Below, in pieces: positions 1 to 7,955 of a stretch of DNA of 64,000 nucleotides. The notes beneath the pieces were generated by a model that was not told the DNA's origin, did not search any database, and saw only the letters and a list, made by a program, of their open reading frames with translations. Within the stretch, counting starts at the first letter, position 1. Every line of letters begins with the position of its first letter. The DNA comes from Acidimicrobiaceae bacterium. Lineage in GTDB: Bacteria; Actinomycetota; Acidimicrobiia; Acidimicrobiales; Aldehydirespiratoraceae. The position numbers and the translations under genes are program-made. The stretch is from contig JAPOUM010000044.1 in the NCBI GenBank assembly GCA_026708645.1, positions 1 through 64,000 on the forward strand. The letters run 5' to 3'.

Positions 1-43
1 CGACACCCGCTCGGAGAGTCCCTGCGATGCCTGCCGGGTGCCC

Positions 44-336
44 GTGATGCCTGGCGAGCTTCAGCCGCTGCTGTTTCTCTGTCGGGGGGGGGGTCTTCGG
101 TGTCTGGGCTGGGGTGTTGGTGATGCTTGGCGGGCTTGAGTGGTTGCTGTTTCTACGCCGAGAGTCTTTGCGGCGCCGGGCTGGGTGTTGGTGATGCTCG
201 TAGGGCTTCAGCCGTTGCTACTTCTCTGGCAGGGTCTTTGCGATACCTGGTTGGACGTTGGTGATGCATGGCGAGCTTCAGCCGCTGCTGTTTCTCTGTC
301 GGGGGGGGGGTCTTTGCGGTGTCTAGTTGGGCGCTC
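44..336. repeat. Degenerate 70-76 bp tandem repeat with G10 tracts
   Basis: Four copies of a unit beginning GTGATGC start at 44, 120, 191 and 261, with a partial copy before them. Copies share a GCTTCAGCCGCTGCT-like core. Two copies carry an uninterrupted run of ten G (84-93 and 301-310). Unit lengths of 76, 71 and 70 bp do not keep a reading frame, so the array is probably non-coding. It fills the space upstream of purH, and I see no gene in it. Confidence 0.8.
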
Positions 337-377
337 GTGACGGCTGCCGGCGATTTGGTGTTTGCAGGGACCGTGCG

Positions 378-2258
378 ATGACTTCTAGTCAGGCGCCGCG
401 GCGGGCGCTGATCTCTGTCTACGACAAGACCGGTCTGGTCGATTTCGCCGCCGGTCTGGTGGAATTGGGATGGGAGCTCATCGCCAGCGCCGGCAGCGCC
501 GCGACACTCAACGCCGCAGGTTTGGCGACAGTCGACGCGGCTGATCACACCGGCTCGCCGCCCATGCTCGGGCATCGAGTGGTGACGCTGCACCCGCGCA
601 TCCATGGCGGCATCCTGGCCGACCGCGACGACCCCTCGCATCAAGTTGACCTGGCCGCCCACGGCATCGCTGTGATCGACCTGGTGGTGGTGAACCTCTA
701 CCCGTTCGAGGCGGCGCCCAGCATCGAGATGATCGACATCGGCGGACCTGCCATGCTGAGAGCCGCAGCCAAGAACCATGCGCATGTCGCTGTGCTCACT
801 TCACCGGCTGATTATGCGGCGGTTCTCGACGAACTCCGGTCGGGGTCGCGCTTTTCGGCGGCGCGACGTCGGGAACTGGCGCAAAAAGCGTTCGCTCACA
901 GCGCCTCCTACGAAACCGCGATAGCCGCTTGGTTCGAAGCTGAGACAACCGCAGGAGCTACTGGTTTCGCGGCTGCCGCTGCTACCGCGACTGGTGGCAG
1001 CGGCCCTGCTGTTGCCGAATCTGCTGAAGAGGGGCTGTCTGCGGAGGTGCCTGCGTCGGAGGTTTCCGCTCGGGTTGCGAAAGGTGTTGGATCTGCTGAA
1101 GAGGGGCTGTCTGCGGAGGTGCCTGCGTCGGAGGTTTCCGCTCGGGTTGCGAAAGGTGTTGGATCTGCTGAAGAGGGGCTGTCTGCGGAGGTGCCTGCGT
1201 CGGAGGTTTCCGCTCGGGTTGCGAAAGGTGTTGGATCTGCTGAAGAGGGGCTGTCTGCGGAGGGATCTGCTGTCGGATCCACCGATGACGGCGAGCAACA
1301 GGTTTTCGGGGGTTTGCTGCGGCTTGAGCTTGAGCAGGCCGAGCAGCTGCGCTACGGCGAGAATCCGCATCAGCAAGGCGCGCGTTACCGTCTTCGGGGC
1401 CGCCCCGGATTCTTCGACGGGGTGATCCAGCACTCAGGTCCGCCGCCCAGCTACCTGAACTTGTTCGACGCCCGGACCGCCTGGCGCTTGGCGCATGATC
1501 TCAGCGACAGGCCGGCTGCTGTGATCGTCAAGCACGCCAACCCGTGCGGAGCGGCGGTGGCGGAAGATCCGGCCACGGCTTATTCGCGGGCTTTCGAGTG
1601 TGACCCGCGCAGCGCCTTCGGCGGCGTGGTGGCCGTCAACACTGTGATCGACGAAGCTACAGCGCAAGCCATGGCAGCCGCAGCGCAGGCTGACGTGGTG
1701 ATCGCGCCCGGATACGCCGAAGGCGTCGTCGAGCGTCTGGTCGCTCGTCGGGCGAATACCCGCCTGTTCGAGTCGCCGACGAACGGCCGCAGCGCGCAAG
1801 ACTGGGATTTGCGCAGCCTCGGCGGCGGGGATTTCCTGCTTCAGTCGCCTCAGCGGCTGGCGTCGGATCCGGCGCAGTGGCAGGTGGTCACAGCCCGTCG
1901 GCCCAGCGACTCAGAACGAGCCGACGCGGTGTTCTCTTGGCGGGTCTGCGCCCACACCGGCTCGAATGCCGTCGTGCTGGCCAAGGACGGCACAGCCTGG
2001 GGGATAGGCGCGGGACAGCAGAACCGGGTGCAGGCCGGCGAGATCGCCGCTGCCAGAGCCGCGGGCCGGGCCGCGGGCGGCGCCTGCGCCAGCGACGGCT
2101 TCTACCCTTTCGCTGACGGCATCCACGCCGCAGCCGATGCCGGCGCCGCGGTGGTGGTGCAGCCGGGCGGCTCGATCAACGACGCCGCAGTGATCGCAGC
2201 AGCCGACGAGCGCAATCTTGCGATGCTGTTCACCGGCGAACGCCAGTTCCGCCACTGA
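378..2258 (+). CDS. purH: Bifunctional AICAR transformylase / IMP cyclohydrolase (PurH) with repeat insertion
   Basis: Catalyses the last two steps of IMP synthesis: formylation of AICAR with 10-formyl-THF, then ring closure. The N-terminal MGS-like cyclohydrolase domain (about residues 8-195) shows LISVYDKTGL and VTLHPRIHGG. The transformylase domain (about 315-626) shows LRYGENPHQQ, KHANPCGAA and SAFGGVVAVN. The start is ATG 378 with AGGGA 8 nt upstream; a TTG at 327 in frame has no such support. At 626 residues it is about 100 longer than the usual roughly 520. The excess is a low-complexity insert at residues 190-310, between the two domains, made largely of a 24-residue tandem repeat. 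The insert lies at a domain linker, so enzyme function is probably kept. The last 42 codons and the 3' flank are duplicated downstream. Confidence 0.95.
   Translation: MTSSQAPRRALISVYDKTGLVDFAAGLVELGWELIASAGSAATLNAAGLATVDAADHTGSPPMLGHRVVTLHPRIHGGILADRDDPSHQVDLAAHGIAVIDLVVVNLYPFEAAPSIEMIDIGGPAMLRAAAKNHAHVAVLTSPADYAAVLDELRSGSRFSAARRRELAQKAFAHSASYETAIAAWFEAETTAGATGFAAAAATATGGSGPAVAESAEEGLSAEVPASEVSARVAKGVGSAEEGLSAEVPASEVSARVAKGVGSAEEGLSAEVPASEVSARVAKGVGSAEEGLSAEGSAVGSTDDGEQQVFGGLLRLELEQAEQLRYGENPHQQGARYRLRGRPGFFDGVIQHSGPPPSYLNLFDARTAWRLAHDLSDRPAAVIVKHANPCGAAVAEDPATAYSRAFECDPRSAFGGVVAVNTVIDEATAQAMAAAAQADVVIAPGYAEGVVERLVARRANTRLFESPTNGRSAQDWDLRSLGGGDFLLQSPQRLASDPAQWQVVTARRPSDSERADAVFSWRVCAHTGSNAVVLAKDGTAWGIGAGQQNRVQAGEIAAARAAGRAAGGACASDGFYPFADGIHAAADAGAAVVVQPGGSINDAAVIAAADERNLAMLFTGERQFRH
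1020..1262 (+). repeat. 72-bp in-frame minisatellite inside purH
   Basis: Three full copies of a 72-bp unit (1020-1091, 1092-1163, 1164-1235) plus a partial fourth encode a 24-residue unit starting SAEEGLSAEVPASEV and ending SARVAKGVG. The copies appear identical at nucleotide level, which suggests recent expansion. The array sits between the two catalytic domains of PurH. Confidence 0.92.
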
Positions 2259-2699
2259 CTGGCCGATGATTCGCTGATGTGCTGATGCGCTGAATGGCCT
2301 CAGCCGAGCGAGCCAAGCCTCTGTTGCGGCTGGGTTCGCCACAGTGTGGCCGACTGGCTGTCGCAGCTGGTGCCCAAGTGTCGAGCGCCCGCCGACATGC
2401 TGCTGCTGTGAACGTCGCGGAGAACAGGCTGTCGCAGCCGGTGCTGGCGCCGCGGTGGTGGTGCAGCCGGGCGGCTCGATCAACGACGCCGCAGTGATCG
2501 CAGCAGCCGACGAGCGCAATCTTGCGATGCTGTTCACCGGCGAACGCCAGTTCCGCCACTGACTGGCCGATGATTCGCTGATGTGCTGATGCGCTGAATG
2601 GCCTCAGCCGAGCGAGCCAAGCCTCTGTTGCGGCTGGGTTCGCCACAGTGTGGCCGACTGGCTGTCGCAGCTGGTGCCCAAGTGTCGAGCGCCCGCCGA
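2132..2699 (+). repeat. Direct duplication of the purH 3' end and flank (304-bp offset)
   Basis: About 264 bp at 2132-2395 recur at 2436-2699 with almost no differences beyond the first 15 bases. The unit covers the last 42 codons of purH, its stop codon and about 137 bp of flank. The 40-bp spacer ends in GGCTGTCGCAGCCGGTGC, which resembles GGCTGTCGCAGCTGGTGC inside the repeat and may have served as recombination homology. Confidence 0.9.
2436..2562 (+). pseudogene. purH 3'-terminal fragment (duplicated tail)
   Basis: The second copy of the duplication carries the last 42 codons of purH (from [13 protein letters not shown] to the final GERQFRH) and the stop at 2560-2562. It has no start codon or ribosome binding site of its own. 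It is a by-product of the tandem duplication rather than a gene. Confidence 0.85.
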
Positions 2700-2709
2700 G
2701 CCCCGGCGG

Positions 2710-4623
2710 TCACCACAGAGCGGGGTCGCGGGCTCTGGCTCTGATTTGGTCGCGGCCTTTGGTTGCGGTCCGGGCCCGGGTTTTCTGGGTTAGCGTTCGA
2801 GTCGAGGGGCCGGGTGATTCTGGGGCTGGTGGATAGTCGTCTGCACAGGCCGGCCCGTAGCGGGGTTGCGTGGCTGCGGTCAGGTCGTCGGGCGGGTGCA
2901 GTGTGTGGCTGCCGTCAGAATGCTCTTCAATCCGCCAGTTGTGGTGGTGGATTTTGTGGTGGCAGTTCCAGCAGACCATGATCAGGTTGTCGAGGTTGGT
3001 GGCGCCTCCTTGTGAGTAGGGGGTGATGTGGTGGGCTTGGCACATGCCTGCGGGCGCTGCGCAGTGGAAGCAGCCGCCGTAGGTGGCGAGCAGGGCTTGC
3101 CATTGCGTGTCTGTGACTGTTCTGCGTGATCGGCTGCGCCAGATGGCGTCTCCGGCACGGTTGTAGACCAGCCCTGCCCAGCGGGCGTTGCAGGACAGTT
3201 CATCCAGCACCGCGGCGGGGAGTTTCGTGCCGTCGGAGAGTTCGCCGATGAGTTCGCTGGTGGTGTTGTCCACATGGGCCAGCACCGTGATGTCAGCGAC
3301 CCAACCTCCGCTGGCACTATTGCCGGAGCTCTCGCCTGCGCTGACGGCGTCGGTGGCGGCGTCCTCGCTGTTGGCGCAGGCTGCGGCGTCTGTGTCCGTG
3401 CCGGTTGCTGGGCTCGTGCTGTCAGCATCCCCACACTTGCGAGCCGTGGCGACCGTGTCACAGCGGCAACTGCTAGCACCACAGCCGCCGCTGTCGGTGA
3501 TAGCGCTCACCGAGCCCTCGCTGTTCGCGGTGTTTTCGGCTGTGTTGTGGATGTCGCCGCCTGTTTGTGTGTCGCCGCTGGTTTGATCGCCGCTGCCGTT
3601 GTTGCTGCTGCTTGTGGCTTCTGCGCTCTGACCGGTGCGGCTGTCGGTGGTAGCGCTCACCGAGTCGTCGGTGTCTGTGCTGTGAGATAGTTGAGCGCCC
3701 TCGCGACCGTCTCCGTCGCTGTCAGCTTTGCCTGGAAGCGGATCGCGTCTGCTGGTGACGTGGGCGCCGTCCTCGCGACCGTCTCCGTCGCTGTCAGCTT
3801 TGCCTGGGCTGGTGAGTCCAGCCGGCGACTGCCCGCGAGACCCGCGTCCGTGTCCGTGGTCACCGTGACAGGTTTCTGCACTGCCAGGTCCCGCCTTCGT
3901 GTCGCCGCCGCCGGTTCTGGCGGTGTGGTGTTGCAGGGCGTCTGCCATGCACTGCGGGAACTTGCGCCGCTGCGTCTGAGACAGTTTCTTGTCGGCGTCG
4001 AGCAGCCTGCCGGCGGTGTGGCGCAGCCGGTTGCGGATGCGTGTGCCGGTGATCTTGTCGAACTCGCCGTGCAGGCAAACCATGCCGTCGTCGGTGTCGT
4101 AGATCTTCAAATAGCGTCTGGCGCGTTGGCGCAGATACTCCGTGGCGCCGTCGTCGGCCTGTTGCGCGCCGATCCAGCGTTGCGTGGTTTTAGCGAACTG
4201 CTCGGGACGCATCGACCGGGCCTGCGCCAACAACCCGGCGTCACTGCCCACGGCAGCAGAGCCGGTTCTGGTGATTGCGTCAGCCAACCGTCGGGCGTTG
4301 GCTTGCGGCACGGCGCCGGACTGCACAGCGTCACGCAGCTTCGGCACTTTGCGCAGCGCCGCGGCTGTGGCGACCTGGGCATGGGCTTCGCGCTGTGACA
4401 GGCCCGCCGACGAAGCCAGTATCTCGGCGCCGCCGTCGCCGTGGTGTTCCCGTCGGGCGATCAACTCCGCGGCGACGGTCTGGAACGCGGCGCCGGCGGC
4501 CATGAACGCTCGAGTCTGTTCCAGCGCGGCGCGCAACTCGCCGGATGCCACGCCGCCGTCGCGCACTGCTTTGAGCATCCGGTCAGCGGCTGCGGCCGCT
4601 TTTCGAGCATCTTCCAACACCAT
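2710..4623 (-). CDS. DUF222 / HNH endonuclease domain protein (13E12 repeat family type)
   Basis: A 637-residue protein with the actinobacterial DUF222 plus HNH architecture; its biological role is not settled. The N-terminal helical DUF222 region covers about residues 1-250. A Ser/Thr/Asp/Gly-rich low-complexity stretch (about 250-440) follows. The HNH domain is at 518-563, with CFHC, AHHI, NLDNLIMVC and NCHHKIHHHNW supplying metal ligands and the catalytic His. The ATG at 4623 is chosen because TATACT lies exactly 7 nt upstream, which fits a leaderless transcript; a TTG 45 bp further out is an alternative. The linker contains repeats, including a 72-bp-offset copy encoding GKADSDGDGRE and a near-copy encoding SVSAxTDS. 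Such genes are often multicopy in their hosts and may move, but no ends are visible here. Confidence 0.85.
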   Translation of the reverse strand: MVLEDARKAAAAADRMLKAVRDGGVASGELRAALEQTRAFMAAGAAFQTVAAELIARREHHGDGGAEILASSAGLSQREAHAQVATAAALRKVPKLRDAVQSGAVPQANARRLADAITRTGSAAVGSDAGLLAQARSMRPEQFAKTTQRWIGAQQADDGATEYLRQRARRYLKIYDTDDGMVCLHGEFDKITGTRIRNRLRHTAGRLLDADKKLSQTQRRKFPQCMADALQHHTARTGGGDTKAGPGSAETCHGDHGHGRGSRGQSPAGLTSPGKADSDGDGREDGAHVTSRRDPLPGKADSDGDGREGAQLSHSTDTDDSVSATTDSRTGQSAEATSSSNNGSGDQTSGDTQTGGDIHNTAENTANSEGSVSAITDSGGCGASSCRCDTVATARKCGDADSTSPATGTDTDAAACANSEDAATDAVSAGESSGNSASGGWVADITVLAHVDNTTSELIGELSDGTKLPAAVLDELSCNARWAGLVYNRAGDAIWRSRSRRTVTDTQWQALLATYGGCFHCAAPAGMCQAHHITPYSQGGATNLDNLIMVCWNCHHKIHHHNWRIEEHSDGSHTLHPPDDLTAATQPRYGPACADDYPPAPESPGPSTRTLTQKTRARTATKGRDQIRARARDPALW

Positions 4624-4630
4624 GAACAGC

Positions 4631-4658
4631 AGTATAGACCATGGGTATGACAAAACAA
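4631..4658 (-). promoter_or_regulatory. Promoter of the DUF222/HNH gene
   Basis: On the minus strand TTGTTT (4658-4653) and TATACT (4636-4631) are separated by 16 bp. The -10 box ends 7 nt before ATG 4623, so transcription would begin at or next to the start codon. The surrounding 70 bp are clearly AT-richer than the genes. Confidence 0.6.
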
Positions 4659-4937
4659 CTTCTTTCAATCAAAAATCTTAACTAATAAATGAATTTCGTG
4701 ACAACCGTGCGAACATGAAGCGCCCCGACTCTGGAGGGAGGGGAACACCTCGCCATCGACCGCCGACAGCCAAGCAACCCCGCTCCGGCCCGCTGAAGTC
4801 CGGTTGAGCGCCTTTGATCAGCCGAGCGTCTCAGCCGCTGGCAGCCAAGAGACCCCGCTACGACCCCCGAACGCGAGGCGCCGGGGACCGGTGATGCCGC
4901 TGCGGCGGAGAGTTCGCAGGGGGCTGTGCGGAAGTGG

Positions 4938-5918
4938 TCAGCGGCTGCGGCGGCGGTTGCTGCGGCGGGCCAGACGGTCCGGGACGCCTAGCGGCGCCGG
5001 GGATGACGGCTCAAGATCCGGCGGCGGCTCGTCGCCTCTCAGCACCGCCGCGATCTTGGCGATGTGGGCCGGGGTGCTGCCACAGCATGAGCCGATTATC
5101 GACACTCCGGCAGCTCTGGCCCTGAAAGCGTGCGCGGCCAGCACTTCGGGTGTGCCGTCATACACGAGAACGTCGCCTTTCCATTCTGGGACGCCTGCGT
5201 TGGGTTTCGATATGACCGGTGTCGAGGCGGCTCTGGCGATGGAAACGACGGCTGCTTCGGTGTCGGCCACGTTGTTGCCGCAGTTGGCGCCTATGCCGGC
5301 CAAGCCCCGGCCGTCGAGCCGCGCGGCGAGATCGGTGCCGCTGACGCCCATCATGGTGTGTCCGGCGGTGTCGAAGCTCATCATCGCGCACACGGGAAGG
5401 TCGCACACCGACCGGGCGCCGCGCAGAGCCGCCTCGACCTCGTCGAGGTCGCTCATAGTCTCGATCCACAGCAAGTCCGCGCCGCCTGACGCAAGCCCCT
5501 CAGCCTGCTGCGCGAAGGCCGCCTCGCAAGCGTCAGCCGACATGTTGCCCAGCGGTGTCAGCAACTCGCCGGTCGGCCCCATCGAGCCTGCCACCAGAAC
5601 CGGCCGCTTGGTCCGCCGAGCTTCAGCGTCGACCTCGACGCGGGCGTTGCGGGCCGCGGCGGCGTTGAGTTCCACCACTCGGTGCTGCAGGTCATGCAGC
5701 GCCAGACGGAAGCTCGTGCCCCCGAAACTGTTGGTCAGCACCAGATCGGCGCCCGCCCGCAGGTATGCCCGGTGTATGGCGCTCACCCGATCGGCGTGAT
5801 CCACGTTCCAGATTTCGGGAGGGTCGCCGGAAGTGAGCCCCACTGCGAAAAGCTGCGTGCCCATGGCGCCGTCAGCCACCACCCAGCCCTGCGCTTCCAG
5901 CAGTTCAGCTATGGACAT
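4938..5918 (-). CDS. Homocysteine S-methyltransferase family protein
   Basis: A cobalamin-independent, zinc-dependent methyltransferase of the BHMT/MmuM/MetH N-terminal fold. It would transfer a methyl group from betaine, S-methylmethionine or a related donor to homocysteine, giving methionine. Seen in the 326 residues: ADGAMGTQL near the N-terminus, the substrate loop TNSFGG, GSMGPTGELL, the first zinc Cys in GANCGNN and the paired zinc Cys in GSCCGSTPAHI. The last 30 residues are Pro/Arg-rich and look like an unstructured tail. ATG 5918 is preferred, although an in-frame TTG lies 9 bp upstream. The start codon lies inside a 16-bp tandem repeat. No SAM or cobalamin riboswitch was recognised nearby. 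The methyl donor cannot be told from sequence. Confidence 0.85.
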   Translation of the reverse strand: MSIAELLEAQGWVVADGAMGTQLFAVGLTSGDPPEIWNVDHADRVSAIHRAYLRAGADLVLTNSFGGTSFRLALHDLQHRVVELNAAAARNARVEVDAEARRTKRPVLVAGSMGPTGELLTPLGNMSADACEAAFAQQAEGLASGGADLLWIETMSDLDEVEAALRGARSVCDLPVCAMMSFDTAGHTMMGVSGTDLAARLDGRGLAGIGANCGNNVADTEAAVVSIARAASTPVISKPNAGVPEWKGDVLVYDGTPEVLAAHAFRARAAGVSIIGSCCGSTPAHIAKIAAVLRGDEPPPDLEPSSPAPLGVPDRLARRSNRRRSR

Positions 5919-5979
5919 GATCAGCAACAGGCATGATCAGCAACAGGCATGATCAGCAACAGGCATGATCAGCGACGGA
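5916..5979. repeat. 16-bp tandem repeat at a start codon
   Basis: The unit CATGATCAGCAACAGG is repeated exactly at 5916, 5932 and 5948, with a degenerate fourth copy at 5964. On the minus strand each copy holds an ATG, and the innermost one is the start codon of the homocysteine methyltransferase. Copy-number change would alter its leader region. Confidence 0.9.
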
Positions 5980-6180
5980 TGCGGTCAGCGACGGGCATGA
6001 GGGACGGACATGCAAGAGAGTGAACAGCGGTTCCTTCTCGGTGCGAGCGACCGAGGAGCGCCGCCGCAGCCAGCAGAAGACGAGGCAGCAGAAGACGAGG
6101 CAGAGGAAGGCGAAGCAGAAGGAAACGAAGCAGCGGGCACGAGACGGCGCGGGGAAGGAGCGGGAAGCAGGCCCGACACT

Positions 6181-6897
6181 TCAGGCGGCGGCGCCTGAAG
6201 CCGCCTCCACCAGCCATCTGAAGGCCGGATCCTGGTCGCGTGAGTCCATCAGTTCGGGATGCCACTGCACCCCGAACCAGGGAAGCTCGCGTGATTCGAT
6301 CACTTCGACGCTGCCGTCCTCGCTGCAGCCGGTGACCTCGAAGCCCTCGGCCAGACGGTCCACCGACTGATGATGCAGCGAGTTGACTCGCAGCGAAGGA
6401 CCGTAGAGCGAAGCCGCCAAAGACCCCTCCGTCAGATCGACGCGATGAGCGATGTAGCCGGGCGCCTGATCCTGCCGGTCATGCGGTGGCACATGTTGAT
6501 GCAGCGTGCCTCCGCCGTGAACGTTCATCACTTGAACGCCTCGACAGATGCCCAGCACCGGCAACTCGGCTTCGGCGGCGCCGTCGAGCAGAGCCAGCTC
6601 GAAGGCGTCGCGTGCGGGTTCACGGGTGTAGAGATCGGCCTTCGGGCTCTGGCCGTAGTGATGCGGCTCGATGTCGGTTCCGCCGCTGAGCAGCAGCCCG
6701 TCGAGGTGATGCGCGTAACTGGCAGGGTCGGCGCTGGCGGGCAAGAACACCGGAAGCCCCCCGGCGGCGGCCACGGCATGGGCATAGTCGCAGTAGTAGA
6801 CGTCGACGTTCAGGTGAGCGAACGTGTCGGGTTTCATGTTGACCTCGGCCACGGTCTTGGTGCGTCCTGTGATGCCGATCAGCGGTCTTCTGCTCAC
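6181..6897 (-). CDS. Peptidase C26 family gamma-glutamyl hydrolase (PuuD-like)
   Basis: A class I glutamine-amidotransferase-fold hydrolase of about 238 residues that would cleave gamma-glutamyl amides, such as gamma-glutamyl-GABA in polyamine breakdown. Visible are RRPLIGITGR at the N-terminus, the substrate-site motif LLLSGGTDIEP, the nucleophile Cys in GICRGVQVMN and the His-Glu pair in GVQWHPE. GTG 6897 is preferred: TAAACT (6910-6905) ends exactly 7 nt upstream and the protein then begins as family members do. A TTG at 6918 would add seven residues. The glutamyl substrate is not determined by sequence; no puu-type genes are nearby. Confidence 0.85.
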   Translation of the reverse strand: MSRRPLIGITGRTKTVAEVNMKPDTFAHLNVDVYYCDYAHAVAAAGGLPVFLPASADPASYAHHLDGLLLSGGTDIEPHHYGQSPKADLYTREPARDAFELALLDGAAEAELPVLGICRGVQVMNVHGGGTLHQHVPPHDRQDQAPGYIAHRVDLTEGSLAASLYGPSLRVNSLHHQSVDRLAEGFEVTGCSEDGSVEVIESRELPWFGVQWHPELMDSRDQDPAFRWLVEAASGAAA

Positions 6898-7137
6898 GGT
6901 TGCGAGTTTACGGCTCAATGCGGGTCGAACCAGATAGAGGAACCGGCCTACTCAAGGCCGATTCAGCAGGGGTGCCCGACGGTGTTGATGCACCGGCGAG
7001 GCCGACGTCATGAGCGGCCGGCGCCTCCGCAGCGACGACAATGGCAATAAGCGAGCAACAACGGCAACAACGGTGGAGATGAAGCGCAGCGAAGAGGCGG
7101 GCCTTCTCCTAGCCGGGCGCCCGGCTTGAAGACACGG

Positions 7138-7791
7138 CTAGAAGATGCGGCCTTCGATCCGTCCGGTGGCGAGCCAGAGCTCGATGTCGTGGATCGCCTG
7201 AGTCATGGCTTGGCCGATCAAATCCAGTTTGCGCACCTGCTCGATGCGGTCTCGTGCCTTGTCGAGCTCGCGTTTGGGCATCAGCTGGCGCAGAATCCCG
7301 CAGGCGTCGGCGAGGCAGATGATGACGATGTCGCGCGGGTCGGGGATCTCTTCGCTGAACAGCACTCCCATTATGCGCAGCTTCACTTCTCGCTCTTCCC
7401 GCCCGTCGATCATCGGATAGCGGCGAGACCTGAAAACCCACAGGAAGCGCTCCTCGTGCTGTTCCAGGATGCCTCGCTGGATCAGGCGCTGCAATGCCGC
7501 AGAGCGGATCTCGTCGCCCGTCTTGGCGACCTGTTCGATCCAGTAGCGGGCGTCGCGTTGCCCTCCCGTGGCGATCATCTCCAGGGTCGGGTCGAGCAGG
7601 CTGTCGCCCGTCGGGGCCGAGTCGAGCAGTATCAGGTTCTCGGGATCGGTGTCGATGCGGTTCTCCAAGGCCAGATCCATCAGCACCGCCCCGGCCAGGG
7701 CGTGCTGCATGGATGTGACCGGCACCGGCACGAATTTGCCGTCGTCGTCACGCAACGACAGCAGCACGATCTCTTCTGCGAACCTCAGCAT
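7138..7791 (-). CDS. GPP34 (GOLPH3/Vps74-like) family protein
   Basis: A 217-residue all-helical protein of the GPP34 family. Eukaryotic members bind phosphatidylinositol-4-phosphate and retain glycosyltransferases in the Golgi; the role of the actinobacterial members is unknown, with peripheral membrane association inferred. The family signature is clear: EEIVLLSLRDDDGKF at the N-terminus, then HALAGAVLMDLALENRI, and a central helix with RYWIEQ. The start ATG 7791 leaves the conserved N-terminus intact. The gene lies alone between the amidotransferase-like gene and nrdB. TGTGATACACA, a near-palindrome, lies 10-20 nt upstream and could be regulatory. Confidence 0.85.
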   Translation of the reverse strand: MLRFAEEIVLLSLRDDDGKFVPVPVTSMQHALAGAVLMDLALENRIDTDPENLILLDSAPTGDSLLDPTLEMIATGGQRDARYWIEQVAKTGDEIRSAALQRLIQRGILEQHEERFLWVFRSRRYPMIDGREEREVKLRIMGVLFSEEIPDPRDIVIICLADACGILRQLMPKRELDKARDRIEQVRKLDLIGQAMTQAIHDIELWLATGRIEGRIF

Positions 7792-7955
7792 GGGATTCTG
7801 TGTATCACACGAGTCACGAGCACAGACACTAGCCGCGGATCAAGAGCTTGTCTCGGCGTTGCCGCATCGACGGAAATCCTCAGCGGCCCTCGCCGAAAGC
7901 CTCGGCCGGCGCCGCCGGAGGGTTGCCGTCTGAAGTCACGGGGCTGTCCGGGAGG

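Noticed and set aside
44..336. Possible CRISPR array (regular repeats)
   Set aside because: Units are contiguous tandem copies without unique spacers, and no cas genes are in the window.
4669..4937. Riboswitch near the homocysteine methyltransferase gene
   Set aside because: This gap lies downstream of that gene. I could not find SAM or cobalamin riboswitch core sequences here or in 5928-6180; only short direct repeats are present.
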